Of a stretch of DNA of 64,000 nt, positions 45,546-56,513 are shown in pieces (the first letter of the stretch is position 1; each line of letters starts with the position of its first letter). A program made the position numbers and the translations under genes. The DNA is from Laburnicola sp. R22_1 (Eukaryota; Ascomycota; Dothideomycetes; Pleosporales; Didymosphaeriaceae): contig JACONQ010000004.1 in NCBI GenBank assembly GCA_014281115.1, positions 2,170,001 through 2,234,000 on the forward strand, in the 5' to 3' direction. The notes beneath the pieces are model-generated. The model searched no databases. It saw nothing but the letters and a program-made list of their open reading frames with translations, and was not told where the DNA came from.

Positions 45546-46354
45546 TTATCTAACAGAGATGCTATAAGCAGAAGTAGTAAGAACGACGTTGTTTCCAACA
45601 AAAGGTTCCGTTCCAGCCTGCAGCTGAGTGATGTACAAGTTCTTAGATAGACCTTGGCTACTTGTAAGGTACTTGAAGAAGAGGTTGAGGTCGCCGTTGA
45701 AGTTGGTGTTGGTCCTGGTCGCAACAAAAGACCAAACCTTGAGGTTTCCGTTGAGTCCGTAGTACAACTTGTAGCTGGCGCCCCCGATGTTGACGGTGGC
45801 AATGGCATTGCCGGTGGAGGAGATGGGGCCGGCACCGCCGTACGCGCCGAGCCAGACCATGATCTCGATTTCGTTGCTGCCGCCAGATCTGGAGGAGAGC
45901 CAGAGGTCGTAGGCGACGTTGTTGACGTTGCCGCTTCCGGTTTGTCTAGGTAACAGGTCAACTAGCTGCCTTAATCGCTTGCGGGGGTTACTTACGACCA
46001 TCTCCATACACTGGGGATGGAAGAGACTGCGGAGAGCTGCCTGTTGACCCTCTCAAGGGCCACGTTTGAGTACGACTTGACGTTGTAGGGGCCGCCTTGC
46101 CAGGACCACTTGGTGGACCAGGCCACGGAGTTTCCTCTTAACGAGGTGAAGTAGGTGCATTGCGATCCAGAACTGGCAGCAGATGCGCCCCAGTTGTTGT
46201 GGTAGACGACATAGCCACCAGTCTGCAACGCGCCCCAAGCATCGCACGAGATGGTCGTAGCACGCTTGTCGAGGGTGCGAGTCGGCTCAGTGGGTGCAGC
46301 GAAGGCGCTCGAGGCGGCCAAGGCGATCGAAAGGAGAGAGGTCGTGAACTTCAT
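45546..46354 (-). CDS. GH12 endo-beta-1,4-glucanase / xyloglucanase
   Basis: A secreted glycoside hydrolase family 12 enzyme, cleaving beta-1,4-glucan or xyloglucan of plant walls. Two exons on the minus strand, 46354-45996 and 45945-45546, give 252 residues. The intron (GTAAGT, TTGACC region, CCTAG) restores [23 protein letters not shown]. The signal peptide is [19 protein letters not shown], followed by a short propeptide ending in KR (a kexin-type site) before [10 protein letters not shown]. The nucleophile Glu is in [16 protein letters not shown] and the acid/base Glu is in [10 protein letters not shown]. The length is normal for the family. The gene sits inside the periodic repeat region, and is the only plant-polymer enzyme there. 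It may be host-acquired or long-resident; no test possible here. Confidence 0.93.
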
Positions 46355-47266
46355 TTTGATGGTCCGAGGTCCGCTGGCGAGAAGGGTGTGAAGGAGATGA
46401 ACGACCGTGGATGGGCGCTGGAATTGAGGCGCTGAGCCGATGCATCTTGTACTCTTCCTCTTGTGTTGATTAAGCCCCCCTAGTATCCGTCCGGAACATA
46501 CTTGGCACTATACGGCACGCTGTTTCCGCGAATTACCTGCATCGGCCCTAGTGGGTTCGCACGTTTTCACCGGGCCGTTTGGCGTAGATAATGTGCAACG
46601 GTCGTGTGGGGAATAAATTTTCCGTCCTACACCACCTGTATGTAAATGGTGTCCTATAAGGAAAAGCCAACGCCGATTAGTATGTTTCTAGAAGCAAAAG
46701 ACCGTCGTGACCACTGCGAATCTGTGTCCTTGGTGGCATTTTCAGTACGGCGCCTGGCGAACCTGTAATCCTGCCTGAGTAATGCCGGCCGTTTACGTGT
46801 CGCGACAGAGTTTTGCGCCTGAGAGATATTGTAACCGCATTGAGAATCGCCCGGAGGCTGCTATCCGATCAGTTGTCCACGGTGGCCCCTATTAGTTAAA
46901 AAGGAGAATTTATTGGTTCCTAATAGAGTTACAGCGACTCTTATACGCCGGACTCTATAAAATAGTTATTAGACGGAGTCTGGTGGAGACCGGAGCGGAT
47001 ACGTCATTCGTGGGAAATTGAGTCTATTCCGCTCTTGGCCTGGTGCACTCATGTAACCATGTGGACACACTGCACGTCCACGTCTGCGATGCATGATACT
47101 CATTCCACCAAAAATCAAACTGCGGACAAATTCAGGTACCCTTCAAAAGGATTCCCCCCACTTCTGAGGACGCTCAAATTTCTAAGACGCTTCTGGTGGT
47201 GGTGAGTCTATATTGTGCTCCTTTGCACATGACACGTCCCTTCTCCAGAGTCCATACTCATCGTAG
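46355..47266. other. Intergenic, GH12 promoter side
   Basis: About 900 bp. Includes a short hairpin-capable ACACCA/TGGTGT pair near 46630-46655. No coding sequence or clear array units seen. Confidence 0.4.
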
Positions 47267-47802
47267 TCACTGAACCATTAGGCAGTCGCCAGATGCGATT
47301 TGATAATCGTTCTTCTCCTGAGTGCGCGATACAGTGCCATGTACCCTTTGGGCAACTAGTAAGGCGCGATCCCCTTCCCGCGACCCCTCCTCTTCACGAT
47401 ACTCTACCAGTACAGGCTGCGCATTTCCCCGGCTGTTACCCCTTAGCACTCGCACCTACAGTTATTGTCCACTCTGACTTACAGGTTCGCATGCTCGATG
47501 TCCGTCGCAGTAGAAGGAGTTCTTGCTGCTTGAATCAGCGCGCCCGTGGTTGACCGGGAGGGCGACCGAGCGATGTCGCCGCACTCTTCGTTACTCTTTT
47601 CCAGAACGCTAGAGCCGTACCAGTTGCTGTGCTGCGGCAGCGCATGCTTGTCACTCCATTGCAGAGAGTCAGACCGTAAGGGATCGTGTTCCCGTTGTCG
47701 CTGTGCGAGCAGTCGCTGGTATTGCCACATTCCCAGGAGAGACAAGATGAGGTTGAGGAACAAGGAAATGAGGGAGATGATAGCTTCTCGGGTGAGAGTC
47801 AT
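47267..47802 (-). CDS. Small fungal protein with one N-terminal membrane segment
   Basis: Two exons, 47802-47483 and 47432-47267, give 161 residues. The intron is 50 bp with a GTAAGT donor, CTAAG branch-like site and ACAG acceptor. The N-terminus is MTLTREAIISLISLFLNLIL with LSLLGMWQYQRLLAQRQRE following, which is a single hydrophobic helix near the start and then a basic, Gln/Arg-rich segment. The C-terminal half (after the splice) is charged and low in hydrophobicity: GNAQPVLVEYREEEGSREG. I do not recognise a family beyond the general form of small fungal membrane proteins that accompany cell-death or non-self genes. Function not assigned. Confidence 0.55.
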
Positions 47803-48608
47803 GTTTGAGTACTTGCACTACTTTGATCGCAGAGTGAAGATTGCTGGCAACACATTCGAGCCGCCATGAGACGTGCATATTTAAAAACTATTGAACACTT
47901 CCAAACCTGGTATTGTACCTTTTGCAAAAGGTAGACGCATTTGGATGGAAGAGCGAAGGGTCATTTTGTTCGCTTCACGACTGGAAGGCAGGGTCTTTTT
48001 GTTGTGCCTTGGAAGAAGCACTTACGGCCCTTTTGTCTCTTGTCAGCTGCCTTCTGGCCCATTTGAGCTCTTTTGCGACCTTGAGGATCGATTCCTGGTA
48101 AGCAGTAGAAATGTGACGACGACGGGACCTTTTGTGGCGGTCTCGCTAGAATGGCAGATAATGGGACCTTTTAGGGTGAGCAGGCTTCTCCGTGGCTTCC
48201 TTATGGATGATGTACGCACGTCTAGGACCATTTAATAGAAGCAGGACCTTTTGCATTGAGGTTGCTGGAATGATTACATCGACGATGGGACCTTTTGAGA
48301 GTTGCTCGCTTACTGACCCAATAGGACCTATGGACCTTTTGTGAGGCGCAGCTGAGTCGGGACCTTTTGTTACCACCAATCAATCACAGACACGCGCTTG
48401 CCGCCCCCAACATGAGCCTTCCAGAGCTGACTGTACAGCCTCGCCACTTCATAATTCTCAGGGTTTACGGCAGCGTTGCGGTATTATCTTAGCTTTTCCA
48501 TCCAGTTTTTGACGACGGTCACTTGCAAAGCCGACAACCGAGCATGATCGCATTCAGAGGGATCTGAACGACTTCAATGCCTATGAAACTACCCATGCGG
48601 CTAGCGAC
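47803..48608. other. Intergenic containing a cluster of GGGACCTTTTG-like boxes
   Basis: Upstream of the Clr5/Est1 gene. The box cluster is listed separately. The right part (48400-48608) may be promoter or 5' exon sequence of the next gene. Confidence 0.45.
47915..48370 (+). repeat. Cluster of GGGACCTTTTG boxes
   Basis: About a dozen copies of a box close to GGGACCTTTTG on the plus strand. Clear ones begin at about 48123, 48162, 48242, 48287, 48331 and 48358; weaker ones at about 47915, 47958, 47990, 48025, 48065 and 48223. Spacing is irregular, 19-61 bp with a mean near 40 bp. Sequence between boxes is not conserved. This could be a binding-site array or a decayed minisatellite. Confidence 0.7.
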
Positions 48609-51604
48609 ATGTTTGACATTCTCTTCGAAGACGATTTCAGTTTTTCCGATTTCTTCAACGCTGAGTTATGGATGCAAGATCATACCGTGGGCCAACCCAC
48701 GAACGACTTCGAATTTCCCATTCCGCTTCCACATGACGCAGACACGATCGAGCCAACCAACGGCACGCCAATTGGAGCCAGCCTTCAGTCTACCCCTCCT
48801 CAGTGCGATGAGGAACCTGCTTCTGTAACCGCATGCCAGGCGGAAGTTCCTGTTGGCAAATCGAAATCTAGCATTTTCACGGAAGCGGAGTGGGAAGAGA
48901 TATTCGATATTGTCTTCCCCTTGTATACAGAGAAGAGCCTGGCATGCATATTGAAGGCTTTGCCCGAGAAAAGCAAGTTCCGTCCAAGGTATGTCGTAGG
49001 GAGATGATACTATAGATAGATGCTGATACGCGCAAGCCGCAAGCAGTTGAAAACAAGAATCAAGTTATGGCACGAACAGGCTCGATTGCCCCGGAAAAAC
49101 ATCGCCAAAGATGACATGGACTACATGGTCCTCGTAGCACATCTCAGAGAGACTAGAGGTGTACAGACAACATTCATGCATCACGGGTTCCCTGTTCTTG
49201 ATCAAAAGCTTTCCAAGCACAAGGCTCGCTTTGGCATTAGGTACAAAGAGCTGAACCACCAAAGTATATTCATTTCCCTGCGCTAAGCTTACCTGAACTG
49301 AACATTCTATATTCGCCGCCATATATCACTTGGAAGCCTGGTGAGACGACGTGTTGGAACCTGAGTTCTGGCGCAGATCCGCCAATTCCCCAAGAACAGC
49401 AAAATCCAGCGGAATCTCAGGTCGAGACCCTAAAGCTTATACCAAAATCAACGACAGAGTCTACACCCATGGTTCTCGATGTCTGTCACGTTGATAACGC
49501 CAATCACGACAGCGCTGATGGAGTACACCGAAAGAGAAAAAAGCCTACAAGCAAGGATAGTGAGCTTTCAACCAACTATCCTTCTCCGAATGAATGGGCA
49601 TCAACGGTTGTTCATTCCATCAGTGCAAAATCATCTTCTATGATACGAGAAAGGGGCCCCATGAATTCGGAACGCGCCTTAACACAAATCTCGGTGGAAC
49701 AGCTCGTATCTGAAGTCAAATCAATATATGCGGGCCTCGCGGCTGAAACGAAATGTATCCAGGTTATCCGGAGCTTGGCCCCTACTTGTCAGCCAGAAGC
49801 AACTCGCAAGATTTCATCCGACCACTGGAAGGCTTTGCTTGCTCTGCACCGAGTGCTATTGCACGAACATCACGACTTTTTACTGGCTTCTCAACACCCA
49901 AATGCTTCACCAGCACTGAGACGACTTGCATCAAAGTACGCAATGCCCGCACGTATGTGGAAACACGGATGCCATGAGTTTTTGGAACTTCTTCGCCGAC
50001 ATTTACCTGACACGCTAGAGTATATGTTTTCTTTTATACACGGTATCGCGTATCCGATATACAGTCTCTTGTTCGAACTAGTACCCTCGTTCAATGAAGT
50101 ATGGGCTGAAAACCTTGCGCGTATAGCCAGATATAGAATGGCGACAGAACTAGAGGACTTACGATACCACGATATTTGGGCGGAGACGTCCAGGTCGTGG
50201 TATAAATGGGTTGCGGATCAATCGCCATCTGAGGGCCGACTCTATCATCACCTCGGCGTATTGTCACGGTCCGACCCATTTCTTCAGTTGTGTTATTACA
50301 GTCGATCGGTTACCTCAGAGAATATTTTCGTACTGGGACGGAGCGCGATGCTTGCGACACTGGAGGCATATTCTACAGTCGGCCCCAAAGAAGCTGAAAA
50401 GATGAGGAACTCGTTTTGCAAAGTCCATCTCGCGTTGATCTCCCAGAATCTCAGCAGTGGTGGTCTCAGCGCATTTCCTTCGATCATATCCGTTTATAGT
50501 CAACTTCTAGGATTTTTCCTTGAGCTGCAAGACCACTCTGACTAGAAAAGAGAGTATGAACATGGCTGTCATTAATATCACAGCTCTCTTCGATTACGGC
50601 AATCAAAATCCGTTACGGTATATTTTCGACGTTGCGAACTACCTCGCAAGTCAGCCTTCATCCCAGGGGCATAAAGAGATAGAGCTCCCGACATCATTAA
50701 AGGATCCTACCTTCGCCGATCTTTTCGACGTGGGCGGTTATAGCAACAAATGCGAGCTTGTCTTTGATACACTCAACGCTTTCCTTTCACTCCCAAGCAC
50801 CGATTCGCGCACACATTCTCACGTCTTAATTGCAATGACCTTTCTTCTATCGCTTGCCGAGGCGTCGAAGTTGGCACACGCACGGTTTTCCTCTTCTATC
50901 TTTGACGCGCAGCTGGTGTTGGAGCGAGGACCATGGGATGCGTTATGCGTGTTCTTAAACAGAACCGCTATCACAACAGATCCAGTGGCTGTACCTCTGT
51001 CCTTTCCAAAATCAGACGATCCAGATCGAAGGCCTTTACCGGAAGACTACACGATCCGAGGCTTGGTTTGGACCAAACACCATTTTCCGTCCACCTGGTT
51101 TGATGTGGAAGTTGAAGACTGTGAGAGATTGGTGGAAATGCAATCTCACTCTGAATCGCGCATGATAAGAATCGCATGGCTCGCACGGATGCTTTGTAGT
51201 GTGAGTGCCCTCTCGGGTTCTTAGTCACATTCATGACTAATAGTATTCAGCACGGCTACTTGTCGTTCAATAACGGGCTTTATTCGAAGCCCGGGGATTT
51301 CAATTATAGGGGATTCGACGCCAGTGCATGTGAGTTCAACGAACAGGCTTTTTGAGTTGATGAGGACTGACGGAGAGCAGGGTTGGACATTAGTCACACT
51401 GGTCATACGCACATCCCACCTGTAACCCCGAATAACATCGAGCAAAGTCTTTGTTTAGTCTCAAATTCATCTTCGTCTAGAGATACCTGGGGCACATCAC
51501 AAGTCGCTGATGCTTGCTCTACGAGCCCCTCGTCTTTGAACGATGGCTCCGTTGTAGATGCAGGCAATTCGTGTGGATCTGATCGAACGCGTATCTGCGT
51601 CTAG
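48609..51604 (+). CDS. Clr5-like plus Est1-type domain protein, probable frameshift
   Basis: One long gene. Exons 48609-48988, 49037-49240 and 49288-about 50545, then (after a frame change) about 50545-51200, 51251-51329 and 51381-51604. The first two introns restore a Clr5-like segment: FTEAEWEEIFDIVFPLYTE, then KFRP|SRKQLKTRIKLWHEQARL. The long third part is like the DNA/RNA-binding region of Est1-type proteins: HWKALLALHRVLLHEH, WAENLARIARYRMA, and SPSEGRLYHHLGVLSRSDPF, then YYSRSV. Downstream, INITALFDYG and RPLPEDYTIRGLVWTKHHFPSTWF continue the Est1-type chain. Frame changes by one base around 50520-50560. No intron of the right phase was found, so this is either a mutation making a pseudogene or an error. 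The C-terminus is Ser/Thr-rich. Confidence 0.62.
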
Positions 51605-51718
51605 ATTATCGAAATAATTCAGAACCATGAGTGGGTACGAGAGAAAACGAGAGTGAGATGATTCCTCCCTGGTAGCATGGGACCTGTCAATAGAGGGGAT
51701 CGATACCAAATTCTTTAC
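51605..51718. other. 3' sequence of Clr5/Est1 gene
   Basis: Short 3' region before the hAT insertion. Nothing notable. Confidence 0.3.
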
Positions 51719-52093
51719 CAGCGTTTCCAACGTAGCGTAGTACGGCGTACAATTACAGCCCGTAGGGCTTATATAGGCCGTACGTACTAAGCTCTGCCCT
51801 AGGCTGTACTATAGCGTACTGTAGCGTAGTTTGTATATATTTTACGCTATAGTATAGCTTTATAATGGCTTATACTATAGGCCTAGCTATATATAGTATA
51901 TATAGGCTATACTACCCCTATTTGCCCCTATCTTAGCGTACTATAGATCCTTATTTTACTAATTTACTATAGTATAGTTATAGTCTATACTTTGCTATTT
52001 TTAATAGCTGCTGTACGTACTAGGCTCCTATACAGGCTGTAGCGTAGAGCGATGTGGGTCGCTGTACCGTACTACGGTACGTTGGAAACGCTG
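51719..52093. mobile_element. Non-autonomous hAT-type MITE
   Basis: About 375 bp with terminal inverted repeats. The left end is CAGCGTTTCCAACGTAGCG and the right end is the near-complement, ending CGTTGGAAACGCTG. CAGNG/CNCTG ends are typical of hAT elements. The 8-bp flanks TTCTTTAC (51711-51718) and TTCTTCAC (52094-52101) differ at one base, consistent with an aged target duplication. The inside is AT-rich with repeated CTATAGTATAG and GTAGCGTA/CGTACT words and has no transposase. Confidence 0.9.
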
Positions 52094-52101
52094 TTCTTCA
52101 C

Positions 52102-55100
52102 TGAAAAAGGTGATAGAGCACACAGAACCATATGCGTGTGGCGCCATCGATAATTCTTATCATCTCCAGACTGATTGGTAAGTCTTACCTCATCTAGTAT
52201 TTGCAACAGACACTGAACGACTTCAATAGCTGGCACGGCGAGAACCACTTATCGCCTTCCCGATGACGGCAAGATTGTCCGGAACCAAGACTGAAACGCC
52301 CACGACGTAAAATCGCGCAAAACGGTTTCTGAAGCTATAAAATGCGGTGCAAGGCAATCCAGACCATACCTAGAAGGGCCATAAGGGCGTGCCTTCATAT
52401 TGCACTTCTATATGTTCAATATTCAACAGATTTTCACACCCAATCTTCGCGGTACTTCTTTACAAGCCGCAGTCACTGAAGTAAAAAGTTGTCGCCAATT
52501 GTGCTATTTACGTGCGAGCTATGGAATTTCCTCGGACCAAAGAAATTGTTGGTATATTGGTCGGAAATTGGATGGCGTGCAAATGTCTCTCCAAACCAGC
52601 TCGCATACATAGGGTTAATACAGAAAGTACGATTCTGATGAAGAGCAACGCCACCAGACTCAGAAGATGACATTAGCTTTATCTTAGAAACAAAATCAAG
52701 GAAGCGCATATAGAGACGACGTTTCTCTCTTCTTTTTCTCACTACAACGCGCTTCGCCGACTTTCTTCCTATAAACCCAGGATCTCATCTACATGTGGAG
52801 CCTGCCTCGTGGCTCTTAAAATCATGTGGATGATCTTCATGGGAAGAGCTTCTGCGTGACAAAAAATACAAGATAACCTACCCATGGACAGTTCTGTGCG
52901 TGAGCAGTTGACCTTCATGATCGCCCAGTCGTGCTGGGTGATCCTGGTAACGAAAGTCAAACTATCACACTGTCCGAAGGGCATGATCGTTCACAATGTA
53001 AAACAATTCATTCGTAAATGTGCTACTAAACATTTAAAAGGAGGGTAGCCTATATAGACCGCGCTCTTTCACCTTCCTCCTCCTCACATTTTCTACGCAC
53101 CTTGATTGGCAATAAACTTGACACTCGACCAATCGATGGAGCTCTGGATTTGCGGACCTAAAACTTGTTCATGGACCTGCCATGTGTCTTTCGACCAGCT
53201 TTGTTAAAGATTAAAAGCAGGACTACGCTCAAAAGGATGATCAAACCACATTACGTGGCTTCATCGAGACAGTGCGCGGAAATGCATCTCATGTACTGCA
53301 TTTTGCACATCTCTGATAAGAGAAGTACCACTGAACCTCAGTCTACAGAACGATCAGTATCATCATCATGGAGAGGTTCGTGTACACGTGCGGTCTAAAT
53401 TATCTTTCCTGTTCGATGAAAGTATAAAACCCTTCAATTATTCCTTGCTCTTTGATATCCACGCCACTTCCGTACTCCACTCGATGGAGCACTAAAAAAG
53501 ATATTTGCCACTTTCATGGGGGCAGCGCCGATGTTCTTTGAAAGGTTGCGACTGGTTAGTGATGCGCGGACTGTGACGCATTCTGTTTAATATCAAGTAG
53601 GGATGGAATAACCTGAACGTAAATGGGGGTGGGGGTTGGAGGTGGCAGGTTTAGAACGTGTATGCATAGAACGGCTCTTTTTTGTACTTGGGAAGCTTAG
53701 CTGACGATGATCACCACGAACTGCATGCGCAGGTAGGTTCGCATCGCTTGTAGAAGCTTTTTGGAAAGGGTAAAATGTTTAAATCAGCTGGATGTCACAT
53801 ATCGGATGATAGAGCACTATATAAGCCTCTTCACCCACTGATGCTTTCTTCTTCATGCTACAAGTCCTACGAGTTTGTTACTAAAACACTGTGTGCCTAA
53901 CGAAATGTGGACCTTTTCGTGCTCGTCTATACAGACTTCTAAAAGGATTTATGCGGGCTTCTGGCATAGTTAACCCTAAAACGGGAGTCAAATTTTACAT
54001 GAGTAGGATCCGATCCCGCTCACAAAAGTTCTCTTTCAGAATAAGAATCACAATATAGCTCTGCATGTAGCCTCAATATTTATAGAGAATATACCAAAGA
54101 ATTCCACAACACTTCCGCTGCTACCCAGCAGTGATAATCCCCACCATTATCCATACTCATCACACTCTTTAAAAAGCCTCTCCAGACGAGAAAACTTCAA
54201 ACAATGCCCCTCAGTCTCTATCAACTGCTTTTTCTCATATAACCGCATATTCTTCCTCAGCACTAGAATAGATGCATACAATCTTGATGGAGAAGTTTCA
54301 TGGCGCTTTAAGATACAACAGTGATGATTCCTATCACCATCCTCAGTCCCACACTCTTTAGCAAGCTCTCCAGACAAAGCGAGCCTATATAAACACCTCA
54401 AGCTCCGCTTATTAGTACTTCCCAAACACACACGCTCTTTTAATTAGAATGAAAAATCGGGAACAGATCGAGTGATGGACGGAGCTCGCGGCGCTCTAAA
54501 GCTAGCCCTCTACCACCGCATGTTGAAAAGTTCCAGCAACTACTTCATGGAAGAGCTGTGCTAAAAGATGTCTTTAGGAATCTTATGAGCGGTTGTTCGA
54601 GAGGGTGGAATTAAGAGTACGTCTCCATAGGGAAACGGCGGAATGAGGCAGTTGCACGTTCCCGGTGAAGTACGTGTGAGAGTATTTGTGTCAACACAAC
54701 ATGGTGAGGGAACCGTGTTTTCAGTTTTGCTCTTTTGAAAGGTGCAGATGTGACATGGCTTGTTGTCTGGTCTTGAGAAGTAGACATTGATTTTGTCGAT
54801 TCAATCTATCACACCTGCGTCTATTATTTCACGAAAAATGCCACAGAATCAGAAGGGAAAACATCTGAATCTTTCAGTACATGTTAAAAAGCTGTGCAAA
54901 AAATCGTTGAGGGCCACAGAATACGTATTTCCCGCTGTCTACCTCCCACGTAGTCGAATGTATCCGGTCTTTTAACTAGTTCCAAAAACGCGGCAGAAGC
55001 ATTCTCTCTTGTTTTCGACAGTCCAGGAATAGGCATAGTATGGAGCGCCATGGAATTTAGAGAGAAAAACATGGCAATCGTGTTCTCCGGTTTATATTCC

Positions 55101-56505
55101 TCACTGACAACGAAGCGCGCAAAGTATTCTGTCTACAAGGAGGATTATGTATATCTCTAAGCGATCTAGCCCCGCCTTGGACGATATCTGCATTTACGTG
55201 GATGGGCCTCGTACATAGAACAATTTTCAACGTCGTCACAAGGAATGACGCGGCTCAACACATTCACCAGTCGAAATCTTTCAAGTCTCCAGTTTCAGAC
55301 GGGCGAGACATATATAACCCCCCCAGAACCTTTATTCTAATTCCTTCTACGTATTCTCTGCAGTTCTACCTTATGATTAAAATCAAAGAAAGCAGCACGC
55401 ATGTGGAGCCCCTCCTTACGATAAAGTAGCTTGGAACTGGGATATGGAGGAAGACCTAAAATACAATTCGAAACATTTGATGCCTGAAGCCTTTGTTGAA
55501 AGAAAACAACTAGCAGCTAACGTACACCTGAATCTCTTCAAGATAGCAATTATGGCACGCAATAATACCCATTGAAAATATCACAACCACACCACATGGT
55601 TCTCCAGCGCAAGTCCGCAAAACACACATGTATGCCTGCGCAACCTTCCCTTGCATAAAAACCCCAGGATCGACGCGCCATGATGCCCACCACTACACAC
55701 ACGTATCGCTCGAGCAGGGAATTGGGTCAGGCTTGATACGGGTCTCCTCGCCGACAGGTGAAGGTTTTGGGTAACTTATTCATCCCCATCAAGGTCCTTC
55801 AGCACAAGTGCCACGCCGCTAACCACACAAGCCCACATACCCCTCCAATAAAGCTCCTCCCAGCAAAAAAACATTTCCAGCTACTACTCCATTTTTCATC
55901 CCCAGAAGAGCACACGTTAAGCCTTAGCTCATTTTCCTTCCCGCAGAAGCTCACACATACGTTCATATATTATGCCTTTTAGACCCCCAGTACACCATAA
56001 GCTTATAAAATGTGGAATTTTAGTCCCACCACCAGGACGCGCATGTAGAATGTCTCGTTGGAGAAGGGGGAGTATTTATATGTGCCCTTGCGATACGTTA
56101 GTCATAGCGTAGAAAACTTCTAACAGTGTGCGCGTCCTAGATATTACAGCTAGGAAATTTTTCGCCTACAACTAGTCATACGACCGCGTAGACGTGATCA
56201 AATTCGTTCTGAGGACATGGTCATGGGGAGAATGAATTGACATTACAAGCACACCCACATGACACAGGAAGAGAGCAACATCAACTCGAAATCAACCGTT
56301 TTTCCCCCCAAGCGCAGCACCCACTCCCCACTTAAAAGATTTTTAGCAGATCAAGCAAGTCCCAGAGAAGAGAGGCGCACATAGCGACACAATCATGGAC
56401 TTTTTAGTCCACGGCGCACACAGACGCCTATTTTAACCAACTCGCCCAGACGAGCAGAAACACATCCGCCGTCGCGCTACTTCTTTTAGAAAAAGCCAAA
56501 ACCCC
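52102..56505. repeat. Degenerate periodic region, middle block
   Basis: Non-coding. Words of the left block recur in diverged form: ATGGAGCACT or ATGGAGCTCT followed by a TAAAA box at about 53136, 53483, 54475 and 55038; CTCTTTAAAAAGCCTCTCC at about 54167 with a second version at about 54355; CTTTTTAG/ATTTTAG boxes at about 55977, 56018, 56341, 56400, 56432 and 56484. Several TATA-like elements (about 53053, 53818, 54388, 55310, 56090) each precede pyrimidine-rich sequence. No gene recognised; open frames are short and random. Periodicity is weaker than in the flanking blocks. Confidence 0.45.
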
Positions 56506-56513
56506 AAGAGAAG

